64,000 nt of DNA from Octadecabacter sp. (GTDB lineage Bacteria > Pseudomonadota > Alphaproteobacteria > Rhodobacterales > Rhodobacteraceae): NCBI GenBank assembly GCA_028825445.1, contig JAPKAD010000011.1:1-64000 (forward strand). The letters run 5' to 3'. A program made the position numbers and the translations under genes. Below are positions 9,719-18,407 of the stretch, one piece after another; the first letter of the stretch is position 1; every line of letters starts with the position of its first letter. The notes under the pieces were generated by a model. That model did not search any database. It saw nothing but the letters and a program-made list of their open reading frames with translations, and was not told where the DNA came from.

Positions 9719-10486
9719 ATGGATCAGTTTCTTGGGTTAGACAGCTATTATTCAGTATCTTTCGTTTTTGCTGTCGCGCTGTTTGCTGGATTGGTAAAGG
9801 GCATCGTAGGCTTTGCAATGCCGACGATTCTTATTTCGGGCTTAACGTTGGTGCTGGCCCCCGAACAAGCTCTTGCAGCGTTGATAGTTCCAACACTGGT
9901 TACAAATGGTTGGCAGGCGCTACGGCAGGGAATCAACAGTGCAATAAAAACAGTCGTTCAGTTCCGCCTGTTTCTTGCCTGTGGTTTGGTCATGTTGGTC
10001 CTCAGCGCACAACTTGTTCGTGTACTTGATACCCGTATTCTCTATGGATTGATTGGTGGACCAGTTGCACTTTTCGCAGGGCTCCAAATGGTGGGGTGGC
10101 ATCCGAAGTTGGCACATCGGTCTGCCCGTATTGAGGCTGCAGTAGGCTGCTTTGCTGGCTTCATTGGTGGAATGTCTGGTATTTGGGGGCCGCCAACAGT
10201 TGGTTATCTAACAGCTATCGGTACGCCAAAACAAGAACAGATGCGTGCGCAAGGTGTCATTTATGGATTGGCTGCAGTGGCCCTCGCAGGATCGCATATT
10301 CAAACGGGGGTTTTCCGAATAGACTCACTGCCGCTGACGTTAACAATACTGCCGTTTGCACTGGGGGGTGTATGGTTGGGATTCCGAGTTCAAGATCGTA
10401 TTCCACAGGTGGCATTTCGGTTTGTCACACTTGTAGTTCTTGCTCTTGCAGGCCTGAACTTGTTGCGTCGTGCGTTGATTGGCTAG
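9719..10486 (+). CDS. TauE/SafE-family sulfite/anion exporter
   Basis: Inner-membrane permease with about eight hydrophobic segments and the two family half-repeats. The first is FAGLVKGIVGFAMPTILISGL near the N-terminus. The second is CFAGFIGGMSGIWGPPTVGYLTAIG in the middle. The family includes exporters of sulfite, sulfonates and other anions, and the substrate here cannot be told. The track ORF begins with a GTG at 9683, but the ATG at 9719 (MDQFLGLDSY) gives a normal 255-residue protein. It is divergent from the acyl-CoA dehydrogenase, so the ~130-base gap must hold both promoters. Confidence 0.85.
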   Translation: MDQFLGLDSYYSVSFVFAVALFAGLVKGIVGFAMPTILISGLTLVLAPEQALAALIVPTLVTNGWQALRQGINSAIKTVVQFRLFLACGLVMLVLSAQLVRVLDTRILYGLIGGPVALFAGLQMVGWHPKLAHRSARIEAAVGCFAGFIGGMSGIWGPPTVGYLTAIGTPKQEQMRAQGVIYGLAAVALAGSHIQTGVFRIDSLPLTLTILPFALGGVWLGFRVQDRIPQVAFRFVTLVVLALAGLNLLRRALIG

Positions 10487-11070
10487 CTATGTAGGTCGAA
10501 GCCGCAAGCAAGCGAAAGTCCTGCAAGGGCACTGGGTAACACGATGGTGAATTTTTTTTCGTAAAAAGTGTTATTGTTCAGGCTAGCCAGTATAACCTAT
10601 TAACCCAAGGTCAGTTAATAGCCATAGCCATAGCCATAGCCATAGCCAAATTGACAGGACGTAATAATGGAGTTGGCACATCAATCCGATGTTGTTTTTA
10701 AAACTTTGCTGCGTAAAAATATTTTTCCCCAACACAGGGCTGGGAGTTATTAAAATTTCGTTATGAGTTAATATAGATGTTGGGCCAGATCAAAACCAAA
10801 AAACCGATACCCAACATTGCAGGCACAGCACAGTCTTTGCTGACAAAACGGCGGGAACCTGTGATGATACGGAATTGCCTTTAAGCATTTTGGTTGCATT
10901 AAGAAGCACTTTGTTCGTTAACGAGCAGATTACCCCCGCCTGAAAGAAGCCAATCATTGGCAAGAAAAAAATCGTATTGAGCCGCAAAAGGTTATTGCCC
11001 TAAGCCACCCTAAGGCTCATGGCGAAAGTATTGTGCTCTAGGGTAAAGTATATCTATTCAATACAACATC
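10487..11070. other. Intergenic gap with a hexamer repeat and a possible 28-codon ORF
   Basis: Gap downstream of both flanking genes, which converge on it. Besides the ATAGCC repeat it contains a 28-codon ORF at 10667-10753 (MELAHQSDVVFKTLL...), with AGGA seven bases before its ATG. This is too short to trust. A 65-codon minus-strand ORF near 10790-10987 is hydrophobic at its start but has no family motif. No convincing terminator for pckA is visible, only the imperfect GTATTG...CAATAC pair near 11030-11065. Confidence 0.5.
10618..10647. repeat. Hexanucleotide tandem repeat (ATAGCC)x5
   Basis: Five perfect consecutive copies of ATAGCC. They lie in the gap between the TauE/SafE gene and pckA and are followed directly by TTGACAGGACG. 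No established gene crosses the repeat. Confidence 0.95.
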
Positions 11071-12669
11071 TTAGCCAATCGCGCAGTCTTTGACATCATT
11101 ATCTATGAATGGAATGTATTGTGCGAAGTTACTGGCGAACATAGAAACTAATTTAGCTGCCTGCAAATCGTAGGCGGCCACTTCGCCCCATGTATCGCGT
11201 GGGTTAAGAAGTACATCTTCCACACCATCACAGGTCACGGGTACATCAAAACCAAAATTAGCGTCTTTGCGGAATTGTCCCTCGACCATTTTCCCGTTCA
11301 GCGCCGCCGTCAATAAAGCGCGTGTTGCCTTAATTGGCATCCGCGCTCCGCTGCCATATGCTCCACCAGTCCAACCAGTATTTACCAGCCAGCACGTTGC
11401 TCCATGGTTTGCTATCTTGGCACGCAAAAGGTTACCGTATACTTCGGGACGGCGTGGCATGAACGGTGCACCAAAGCAGGTCGAAAACGTTGGCTCAGGT
11501 TCCGTGACACCACGTTCGGTGCCTGCAACCTTGGATGTAAAGCCGGACAAGAAGTGGTACATCGCTTGCGCTGGTGTCAGCCGCGCAATCGGGGGCAGAA
11601 CACCGAATGCATCACAGGTCAGCATAATGATGTTCTTAGGATGCCCGCCCAATGCCGTATCACTGGCGTTGGAAATGTAGTTAAGCGGGTAGGCGCAGCG
11701 CATGTTTGCAGTTAAACTGTCGTCGTTAAAATCCAACTCCAGCGTCTCAGGATCAAACACCATGTTTTCGATTACTGTGCCTGGCATTTGGGTTGTCGCG
11801 TAAATTTCAGGCTCGGCCTTTGGGTCCAAACCTAAGGTCTTAGCGTAACAACCACCCTCAAAGTTGAAAATACCACTATCCGACCAGCCGTGTTCATCAT
11901 CGCCTATCAATGTGCGGTTGGGGTCGGCCGACAACGTTGTCTTGCCTGTTCCAGACAAACCAAAGAACACGGCGCTATCAACAAGATTGCCTTTGGCATG
12001 GTTGGCTGAACAATGCATCGGCATTATATTTTGCGCTGGAAGCAGGTAGTTCAGAAGCGTAAAGACGGACTTCTTATTTTCACCTGCGTATTCGGTACCC
12101 GCGATAAGAATCATTTTACGATCAAAATTCATTGTGATGACGGTTTCTGACCGACAACCATGACGTTTAGGGTCTGCGAGGAAACTTGGGCAATTGATTA
12201 CGGTCCAATCTGGCGCAAAGCTTTCTAACTCAAGTGTTTCAGGGCGGCGCATCATATGTCGAATGAACAAGCCATGCCATGCCATTTCGGTAACAAACCG
12301 CACGTCCAATCTGTGTGCTGGATCAGCACCACCAAACAAATCCTGCACAAAATAATCTTTTCCGGTCATGTGCGTGATCAAATCGATATAGAGATTATTA
12401 AATGCGTCCGGTGTCATTCCTGCATTATTTTCCCACCAAACGGTATCTTCTGTGGTTGCTGAACGTACGACGTGTTTGTCCTTAGGTGAGCGACCAGTAA
12501 ATTTTCCAGTAGTGACAAGAAATGTGCCGCCATTGCCAAGTTGGCCCTCGCCGCGCTCTAGCGCCTGAGCGATCAAATTGTCCTCGGAGAAGTTGTAATA
12601 GACCTGACCCAGCCCGCTGATGCCCTGATCGGACAGCTTCATAGATGGGTTGACCGTGCCGTGGTCCAT
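11071..12669 (-). CDS. pckA: Phosphoenolpyruvate carboxykinase (ATP)
   Basis: Converts oxaloacetate plus ATP to PEP and CO2, the first committed step of gluconeogenesis. The start is the ATG at 12669 ([17 protein letters not shown]), not the longer track ORF. GGAGA lies 5-8 bases upstream and the resulting 532 residues match the family. Visible motifs are [14 protein letters not shown], the kinase P-loop [14 protein letters not shown] and the metal/ATP block [21 protein letters not shown]. The C-terminal [12 protein letters not shown] region also belongs to the family. It is divergent from chvI, the arrangement known from rhizobia and Agrobacterium, where ChvI influences pckA expression. Confidence 0.97.
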   Translation of the reverse strand: MDHGTVNPSMKLSDQGISGLGQVYYNFSEDNLIAQALERGEGQLGNGGTFLVTTGKFTGRSPKDKHVVRSATTEDTVWWENNAGMTPDAFNNLYIDLITHMTGKDYFVQDLFGGADPAHRLDVRFVTEMAWHGLFIRHMMRRPETLELESFAPDWTVINCPSFLADPKRHGCRSETVITMNFDRKMILIAGTEYAGENKKSVFTLLNYLLPAQNIMPMHCSANHAKGNLVDSAVFFGLSGTGKTTLSADPNRTLIGDDEHGWSDSGIFNFEGGCYAKTLGLDPKAEPEIYATTQMPGTVIENMVFDPETLELDFNDDSLTANMRCAYPLNYISNASDTALGGHPKNIIMLTCDAFGVLPPIARLTPAQAMYHFLSGFTSKVAGTERGVTEPEPTFSTCFGAPFMPRRPEVYGNLLRAKIANHGATCWLVNTGWTGGAYGSGARMPIKATRALLTAALNGKMVEGQFRKDANFGFDVPVTCDGVEDVLLNPRDTWGEVAAYDLQAAKLVSMFASNFAQYIPFIDNDVKDCAIG

Positions 12670-12734
12670 AGTTTTTCTCCTAGGTTTGAGAGGCAATGAG
12701 CCCCCATATGAAATGATCTAACATGACGGTTTTG

Positions 12735-12748
12735 TGGGTTAAAACCCA
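12735..12748. promoter_or_regulatory. Dyad TGGGTT-N2-AACCCA upstream of pckA
   Basis: A perfect 6-bp inverted repeat with a 2-base spacer, 66 bases upstream of the pckA start codon in the pckA-chvI divergent region. The geometry fits an operator or a short hairpin. No regulator can be named from the sequence. Confidence 0.35.
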
Positions 12749-12808
12749 TCTTTGTAACAGTTAGCGCAATCAATTGTACGTTAGCGCCACCAAGGAGGTG
12801 AACCATCG

Positions 12809-12821
12809 ACCTAAGTTAGGT
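12809..12821. promoter_or_regulatory. Dyad ACCTAAGTTAGGT between pckA and chvI
   Basis: A perfect 6+1+6 palindrome in the divergent pckA/chvI promoter region. It lies eight bases after a perfect Shine-Dalgarno-like AAGGAGGTGA (12792-12801) that is not followed by a start codon on the plus strand. It is a candidate operator. There is no direct evidence of which protein binds. Confidence 0.35.
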
Positions 12822-12871
12822 GCAAAGGCAATAAGTGAGACATTTTAGTCGTCGGTTACTGTATAAAGAGA

Positions 12872-12877
12872 TATAAT
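12872..12877 (+). promoter_or_regulatory. Candidate -10 element for chvI
   Basis: A perfect TATAAT stands about 115 bases upstream of the chvI ATG in an AT-rich stretch. No good -35 match is found 17 bases upstream, so the assignment is weak. Confidence 0.3.
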
Positions 12878-12990
12878 AAGACTTTCCCAATTCCTTTTTT
12901 CAATTTTAAATTGATTCGTACCCCTTAAAGAGTGCAAAAATACAAGAAAAAGTAGGTTGTAAAAATCCGAGCAGTAAAAAGGGCAGCATT

Positions 12991-13692
12991 ATGCCACGAA
13001 TAGCACTTGTAGATGACGATCGAAATATTTTGACATCCGTACAAATCACACTGGAAGCCGAAGGCTTTGAAGTCGAAACCTACGCAGATGGTCAACAGGC
13101 GTTAGATGCGTTCAATAAAAGCATGCCTGAATTAGCAGTCTTGGATATCAAGATGCCACGCATGGATGGAATGGATTTATTACAGCGGTTGCGTCAGAAG
13201 ACGATGATACCTGTGATTTTTCTAACGTCTAAAGATGATGAAATTGACGAGGTTCTTGGCCTGCGTATGGGTGCGGATGACTATGTCAAAAAGCCTTTCA
13301 GCCAACGTTTATTGGTTGAACGCATTCGCGTATTGTTGCGCCGGCAGGATGTGATTTCGGGAGGGATCATTGAAGAAACTGAAGAAACCAAAGTTATGAT
13401 CCGTGGTGATCTAATGATGGACCCTTTGCGTCATTCGGTGAACTGGAAGGGCAACGATGTGTCACTAACCATCACCGAATTCCTACTTTTGCAGGCGCTT
13501 GCCGACCGACCCGGTTTTGTAAAGTCTCGCGATCAATTGATGGATGTGGCTTATGACGACCAAGTTTACGTTGACGACCGCACCATCGACAGCCACATTA
13601 AACGCCTGCGCAAGAAGATGCGTACTGCGGATGATGAGTTTTCGGCGATCGAGACGCTTTACGGTATCGGATATCGTTACAACGAAGATTAA
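12991..13692 (+). CDS. chvI: Two-component response regulator ChvI (OmpR family)
   Basis: Transcription factor with an N-terminal receiver domain and a C-terminal winged-helix domain. In the receiver, the acidic pocket is LVDDDRN, the phospho-acceptor is Asp52 in [11 protein letters not shown], the conserved Thr is in IPVIFLTS, and the Lys is in DDYVKKPF. The DNA-binding part includes [27 protein letters not shown] and [16 protein letters not shown]. The length of 233 residues is normal. It is followed 11 bases later by its sensor kinase chvG. In related alphaproteobacteria the pair responds to envelope stress or acid and controls surface and metabolic genes. Confidence 0.94.
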   Translation: MPRIALVDDDRNILTSVQITLEAEGFEVETYADGQQALDAFNKSMPELAVLDIKMPRMDGMDLLQRLRQKTMIPVIFLTSKDDEIDEVLGLRMGADDYVKKPFSQRLLVERIRVLLRRQDVISGGIIEETEETKVMIRGDLMMDPLRHSVNWKGNDVSLTITEFLLLQALADRPGFVKSRDQLMDVAYDDQVYVDDRTIDSHIKRLRKKMRTADDEFSAIETLYGIGYRYNED

Positions 13693-13703
13693 GAAGGCTT
13701 TTA

Positions 13704-15443
13704 ATGACGGTTGCCCCAAAGCTTAACATTCGGGATCTAAAATCTGTGCGCGACGCTGTGCACAGTCAAGATCAGGTGTCGCTTAGTGACGTTTTTGTTG
13801 CACCATCAATGAATGTTCGAACAGCGCCGAGGCGCAAGCAGCGTGGATTGTTCCACTTGCGCAAATCACCGTTGGCACGAAAAATAACAATATTTAACCT
13901 TTTGGGTCTGATTGTTCTTGTTGCGAGTGTCCTTTATCTAAATCCTTTAAGTGGTAATCTACCTTATCAACGTGGAAGCGCGCTGGTAAACGAAGTTGAA
14001 TTGATTGCTGATCTATTAGAGGCTCAACTTCCGCTTAACGCTCCAGTAAATGTCATGAGCGACGAAGGTATGGAGAGACAAATCACGCTCGAAAATTTGG
14101 ATCTTCGGGGAAGTATTGACGTGTACCTTCTTGATTTAAACGGGACGATTGTCCAAAAATGGTCTGACCCCACACCGCAAGAAAAATCCGTTCCAGGGCT
14201 TGAACTCGATAATCGTGGTATCTTCTTTACTAATGCGTTTAATAGTTTTTTTCAAAATTTATCTAGTTTTTTTAACGGTGTCGACCAAGATATGGCTCCG
14301 CTTGATCTTACTGCAGAACTGCAGAATGCAGTAGCAACTACGCTTGAAGTAGGCACATGGATTGAAACTCAAGTGGATCTCCAAGGCCAATCCTATTTTA
14401 AAGTGCTTACCCCTGTCGTTCAGCAAGGAGGCACACCGGTTGGTGTCATCGCATTAGTCTCTGCGCCTGGTGAACTTGATGCATTGGTGAGTCGCGACCG
14501 TGAACCACTTTTGCAGATGTTTATTATTGGCATTATTGTCTCGATCGCGATGAGCCTTACACTGGCGTCAACCATTGCTCATCCCCTATCCGAGCTGGCC
14601 CAAGCCGCCGAATTTGGGCGAGACCGTAACGCGCTTAAAATGTCGCCTAACCGAATCTACATTCCTGACTTTACGGGTCGCCCAGATGAGATTGGCCGGC
14701 TGTCGGGAGCAATTCGTGGTATGCTTTCAGCCCTGTTTGAACGCATTGAAGGCAACGAACAATTTGCAGCTGATGTAGCCCATGAAATTAAAAATCCTTT
14801 GGCATCTTTGCGATCTGCTGTCGGCACCCTCCGCAAAGTAACGCGTGAAGATCATCGCGAACGTATGCTTGAGGTGATCGAACATGACGTGCAGCGATTA
14901 GACCGCCTTGTTAGTGATATTTCAAATGCGTCACGGCTGGATTCGGAACTGGTCAAAGAAGAAGAAAAAGCATTTAACTTAATCAAAACACTTGAAAATC
15001 TAGCTAAATTCTTTGGTGATCAAGCTAAAGAAAAAGATGTAGATTTTATCTCAGACCTCCCTCATGGTCAGATTAAGATTGTTGGGCTCGAGGGGCGTCT
15101 GGCGCAGGTCATCGTTAACCTTATTTCCAACGCGATCTCTTTTTGTGAAAATGGTGATGTGATCCGAGTTTGGGCCCGCAGGCGCGAAAAATGCATTTTG
15201 ATTGTTGTCGAAGACACTGGTCCTGGCATTCCAGAGGGCGCATTACAAAAGGTGTTCCAACGTTTCTACTCTGAACGACCAGATACGCAATTTGGGGATA
15301 ATTCTGGCCTTGGATTGGCTATTTCCAAACAAATCGTTGAAGCGCATGGTGGCGTTATCTGGGCTGAAAATATTCATCTGGCAGACACAGAAATTGGGTC
15401 TGAACCGCTTGGCGCGCGCTTTGTGGTTAGTCTTCCCGTTTAA
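13704..15443 (+). CDS. chvG: Sensor histidine kinase ChvG
   Basis: Membrane sensor kinase of 579 residues, partner of ChvI. The cytoplasmic N-terminus is followed by a transmembrane segment at about residues 62-80 (ITIFNLLGLIVLVASVLYL), a periplasmic domain of about 190 residues, and a second segment near 270-290 (MFIIGIIVSIAMSLTLAS). A HAMP-like linker leads to the dimerisation/phosphorylation box FAADVAHEIKNPLASLRSAV, with His360 as the expected phosphorylation site. The ATPase domain has N-box LISNAISF, G1 EDTGPGIP and G2 SGLGLAISKQIVEAHGG. The hprK ATG follows the stop codon directly. Confidence 0.94.
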   Translation: MTVAPKLNIRDLKSVRDAVHSQDQVSLSDVFVAPSMNVRTAPRRKQRGLFHLRKSPLARKITIFNLLGLIVLVASVLYLNPLSGNLPYQRGSALVNEVELIADLLEAQLPLNAPVNVMSDEGMERQITLENLDLRGSIDVYLLDLNGTIVQKWSDPTPQEKSVPGLELDNRGIFFTNAFNSFFQNLSSFFNGVDQDMAPLDLTAELQNAVATTLEVGTWIETQVDLQGQSYFKVLTPVVQQGGTPVGVIALVSAPGELDALVSRDREPLLQMFIIGIIVSIAMSLTLASTIAHPLSELAQAAEFGRDRNALKMSPNRIYIPDFTGRPDEIGRLSGAIRGMLSALFERIEGNEQFAADVAHEIKNPLASLRSAVGTLRKVTREDHRERMLEVIEHDVQRLDRLVSDISNASRLDSELVKEEEKAFNLIKTLENLAKFFGDQAKEKDVDFISDLPHGQIKIVGLEGRLAQVIVNLISNAISFCENGDVIRVWARRREKCILIVVEDTGPGIPEGALQKVFQRFYSERPDTQFGDNSGLGLAISKQIVEAHGGVIWAENIHLADTEIGSEPLGARFVVSLPV

Positions 15444-15893
15444 ATGTTGTCCGTTCAACCAAAAAATAGGCCTGATGGCAGCCTTCAACTTCACGCGAGT
15501 ACTGTTGTAATATGCGGCCAAGCGGTTGCAATTGTGGGACCTTCAGGTTCTGGTAAATCTGCAATGGCTTTTAAACTTTTGTCCCTTGGTGCGTCTCTTT
15601 TGGCTGATGATATAACATGGCTTGTGGCAACACGTGCAACTTTGATGGCCACTTGCCCGCCGAACCTGATAGGGTGCATCGAAGCGCGCGGCGTTGGTAT
15701 CTTGAATGTTGTTCCAGCAGCGTCTGCGCCATTACATTTGATTGTCGATTTGGGTATAGATGAACTTGAGCGTTTACCAAATCAAAAGAAGATCACACTA
15801 CTTGGGCATGATATTGCGCTGCTTCACACCGTCGCGGCCCCGCATTTTTCCAATGTTATTATGCATTACATGATAAACGGGTTAGTAGATTAA
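15444..15893 (+). CDS. hprK: HPr kinase/phosphorylase, short alphaproteobacterial form
   Basis: Phosphorylates HPr on a regulatory serine. This 149-residue protein is the short form without the N-terminal domain of Firmicutes HprK, as is normal in alphaproteobacteria. The Walker A motif is IVGPSGSGKSAMAFKLLSLGA, followed by LLADD. CIEARGVGILNV is the HprK signature region. The start codon abuts the chvG stop, so translation is probably coupled. Its substrate HPr, with a matching Ser46, is encoded less than 2 kb downstream. Confidence 0.92.
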   Translation: MLSVQPKNRPDGSLQLHASTVVICGQAVAIVGPSGSGKSAMAFKLLSLGASLLADDITWLVATRATLMATCPPNLIGCIEARGVGILNVVPAASAPLHLIVDLGIDELERLPNQKKITLLGHDIALLHTVAAPHFSNVIMHYMINGLVD

Positions 15894-15914
15894 AATGCCT
15901 ATTCGAGGATCAAG

Positions 15915-16802
15915 GTGATCAGTAATACTTCAAAGCCGCAAAAACTGATAGTTGTCAGTGGTCCGTCTGGTGCAGGGCGGTCCACCGCGATCAATGTACT
16001 TGAAGATCTTGGGTTTGAAACGATCGATAACGTCCCATTGACCCTGATCCCACGATTGACGGATGGTGCTTTGCCGCGTCCACTTGCAATTGGGCTTGAT
16101 GTTCGAAACCGTGACTTTACCCTGTCTAACGTGTCAGATTTGATGACACAACTACACCAACGGGTGGATATTGACGCACAGTTACTGTTTCTTGAAGCAG
16201 GGGAAGACATCTTGATACGGCGTTATTCAGAAACGCGCCGCCGGCATCCGCTTGCCCCTGATGAGCCTGCAATTCAAGGGATCAGGAGAGAGGCGGACTT
16301 ACTTCTGCCGTTACGTCAAACGGCAGAATTCCTTTTGGATACATCAGAAATGTCGCCTCATGATCTGAAGGCGCACCTGACAGATTGGTTTGGGGATTGT
16401 GGTTCTTCTCTGTTTGGCATTAGTTTACAGTCATTTTCGTACAAACGTGGTCCCCCCAAAGGGATGGACATGATGTTCGACTGCCGGTTTCTTAAGAACC
16501 CATATTGGGAACCATCGCTGCGTGAGTCGACAGGCGTAGATACTGCTGTGGGGACATATATCGAAACGGATCCGCGGTTTTTAGGATTTTTAACTAAGGT
16601 GTCAGATCTAATTCTTATGCTGCTGCCCGCCTTCCGAGATGAGGGTAAATCCCATCTCAGCATTGGGTTTGGCTGCACTGGTGGACAACACCGATCTGTC
16701 TACGTAACTGAACAATTAACCTTGGCACTTGCGAACCAAGGTTGGCAGGTGTCTAAACGACATCGAGAAATGGATCGGACTCGGATGGGTCCACTGCCAT
16801 AG
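15915..16802 (+). CDS. rapZ: RNase adapter protein RapZ
   Basis: Nucleotide-binding protein of the RapZ/YvcJ family, 295 residues. In enterobacteria RapZ targets small RNAs to RNase E and senses glucosamine-6-phosphate, and its role in alphaproteobacteria is less clear. The P-loop reads VVSGPSGAGRSTAINVLEDLG, with Arg in place of the usual Lys of GKS, followed by ETIDNVPLTLIP. The C-terminal domain includes FSYKRGPPKGMDMMFDCRFLKNPYW and the signature IGFGCTGGQHRSVYVTE. The start is a GTG with AAG just upstream. It sits between hprK and the EIIA gene, as in other Rhodobacteraceae. Confidence 0.94.
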   Translation: MISNTSKPQKLIVVSGPSGAGRSTAINVLEDLGFETIDNVPLTLIPRLTDGALPRPLAIGLDVRNRDFTLSNVSDLMTQLHQRVDIDAQLLFLEAGEDILIRRYSETRRRHPLAPDEPAIQGIRREADLLLPLRQTAEFLLDTSEMSPHDLKAHLTDWFGDCGSSLFGISLQSFSYKRGPPKGMDMMFDCRFLKNPYWEPSLRESTGVDTAVGTYIETDPRFLGFLTKVSDLILMLLPAFRDEGKSHLSIGFGCTGGQHRSVYVTEQLTLALANQGWQVSKRHREMDRTRMGPLP

Positions 16803-16815
16803 GGCAGATCAACGG

Positions 16816-17220
16816 GTGGCAAATTTGATCGGAATCGTGATTGTTGCGCATGGTGGGTTGGCGGCAGAGTATCTGTCGGCTGTGGAGCATGTCGTTGGAA
16901 AACAGATTGGGATCCATACCATCGCTATTGCACCCGACGATGATCGAAGTCTGAAGCAAGATGAAATTTGTAATGCAGCAGATTCCGTGGATAAAGGTAG
17001 TGGTGTGGTGATCGTGACTGATATGTTTGGTGGGTCGCCTTCCAACCTATCTCTTCGGGCGTGTCGTCTTCATAATCGCCGAATTTTGTATGGTGCGAAT
17101 CTTCCGATGCTTATAAAACTTTCCAAATCGCGCAATAAAACTGTGCTCGATGCAGTGAATGCAGCGTTGGATGCAGGACGCAAATATATTGACAGCCACG
17201 CTGTCGATTTGGACTCATAA
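16816..17220 (+). CDS. PTS EIIA component, mannose-type fold
   Basis: Phosphoacceptor domain of the mannose-family EIIA, about 134 residues, with no permease component attached or nearby. The expected phosphohistidine is His12 in IGIVIVAHGGLAAEYL. The block VVIVTDMFGGSPSNLSLR is the family signature. The track ORF starts in the rapZ tail. The GTG at 16816 preceded by AGGGCAG is preferred, with TTG at 16825 also possible. It is often called manX or ptsM, and I leave the symbol open. With HPr and HprK it forms a regulatory phosphorelay rather than a sugar uptake system. Confidence 0.9.
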   Translation: MANLIGIVIVAHGGLAAEYLSAVEHVVGKQIGIHTIAIAPDDDRSLKQDEICNAADSVDKGSGVVIVTDMFGGSPSNLSLRACRLHNRRILYGANLPMLIKLSKSRNKTVLDAVNAALDAGRKYIDSHAVDLDS

Positions 17221-17228
17221 GGTATAAA

Positions 17229-17498
17229 ATGACGCTACGCCCCCTGAGGATTAATAATATTAAAGGGTTGCACGCACGTGCGTCTGCCAAGTTTGTTGAA
17301 ACAGTTGAGAAATTTGATGCGCAAGCTGAAGTATCAAAAGATGGGATGTCGGCTGATGGTGATAGTATTATGGGGCTTTTGATGTTGGCAGCTTCCATTG
17401 GAACCTCTATTGAGGTTGAAACAAAAGGCCTTCAGGCAGACCAGCTCATGGATGCGCTGGAAGAACTTGTGGCAGACAAGTTTGGGGAAGGGGACTAA
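17229..17498 (+). CDS. ptsH: Phosphocarrier protein HPr
   Basis: Small phosphocarrier of the PTS, 89 residues. Both phosphorylation sites are visible at canonical positions: His15 in KGLHARASAKFVE, for the phosphorelay from EI, and Ser46 in DGDSIMGLLMLAASIGTSI, the target of HprK. It follows the EIIA gene after 8 bases. EI is not encoded in this window. Confidence 0.95.
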   Translation: MTLRPLRINNIKGLHARASAKFVETVEKFDAQAEVSKDGMSADGDSIMGLLMLAASIGTSIEVETKGLQADQLMDALEELVADKFGEGD

Positions 17499-17531
17499 TA
17501 TCCCAAACCTCGAAAGGGTAGAGAACAGGGT

Positions 17532-18407
17532 TTGACTGATATGTTGACAAGATCACAGACGTCACCCGTTGAGGCTGAAGTTAAGCGCGTATATGATCGA
17601 CGTTCCCTTACGTATTCTGAAACCTTTGATAGCAGAACTAAACGTTGGTTCATTAAGGCGATTGAATGGATGACGGGTAAGATTACAATTGTCCGGCGCA
17701 TCCGAGCTTTTGAGAAAATGGGCCAGCCTACCGGTCAGGCATTCTGGCCTGCCACAATGAAGATTATGGGAATTGATATTCATACTCCGAAAGACCAGCT
17801 TAAAAATATCCCTGAAAAGGGTCCTGTAATGTTTGTAGCGAACCATCCCCATGGTATGATTGATGGGATGGTTCTTGCGGACCTGATTGGTCGCCGCCGT
17901 AATGATTATCGTATTCTGACACGGTCCCTATTAACTGGGATTGACGAAGCCGCATCGAGTTACATGATTCCAGTCCCGTTTGTGCACCAAGTGGATGCGC
18001 AAGAAAAAATGATTGAAATGCGGGCAAAATCTATGGAACATCTGAGCAATGGTGGATTGATTGCGATTTTTCCTTCTGGTGTAGTTGCATCTTCTGAAAC
18101 GATGTGGGGGCCCGCCGTCGAAGAAGAATGGAACGTCTTCACAGCCAAAATGATTCGTCGATCTGGCGCAACAGTCGTCCCATGTTTTTTTCCAGGCAGT
18201 AATTCGCGAATCTATCAAATTGCCAACCAGATCAACGCGACACTGCGCCAAGGCTTGCTGATTCACGAAATTGTTCACGCCTTTGATAAACCGCAAAACC
18301 CCGTCATTGGCAAACCGATCACACCAGAGGAAATCGCCGAACGGGGAGATGATCCACGGGCATTTATGGCATGGCTGCGCCAACACACGTTGGCGCTGAA
18401 AGACTAG
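17532..18407 (+). CDS. PlsC-type 1-acyl-glycerol-phosphate acyltransferase-like protein
   Basis: A 291-residue protein of the lysophospholipid acyltransferase superfamily. The catalytic H(X4)D motif is seen in FVANHPHGMIDGMVLADL, and the glycerol-phosphate-binding block is IAIFPSGVVASS. CFFPGSNSRIYQIA is typical of the subfamily that also includes ornithine-lipid acyltransferases, so the exact acceptor is uncertain. The start could be TTG at 17532 or ATG at 17541 (MLTRSQTS). It reads in the direction of ptsH and converges with the hydroxybutyryl-CoA dehydrogenase gene, sharing CTAG at the two stop codons. Confidence 0.85.
   Translation: MTDMLTRSQTSPVEAEVKRVYDRRSLTYSETFDSRTKRWFIKAIEWMTGKITIVRRIRAFEKMGQPTGQAFWPATMKIMGIDIHTPKDQLKNIPEKGPVMFVANHPHGMIDGMVLADLIGRRRNDYRILTRSLLTGIDEAASSYMIPVPFVHQVDAQEKMIEMRAKSMEHLSNGGLIAIFPSGVVASSETMWGPAVEEEWNVFTAKMIRRSGATVVPCFFPGSNSRIYQIANQINATLRQGLLIHEIVHAFDKPQNPVIGKPITPEEIAERGDDPRAFMAWLRQHTLALKD

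Noticed and set aside
12792-12801. AAGGAGGTGA as evidence for a hidden gene upstream of chvI
   Set aside because: No start codon follows at a suitable distance. It is reported only as part of a regulatory observation.
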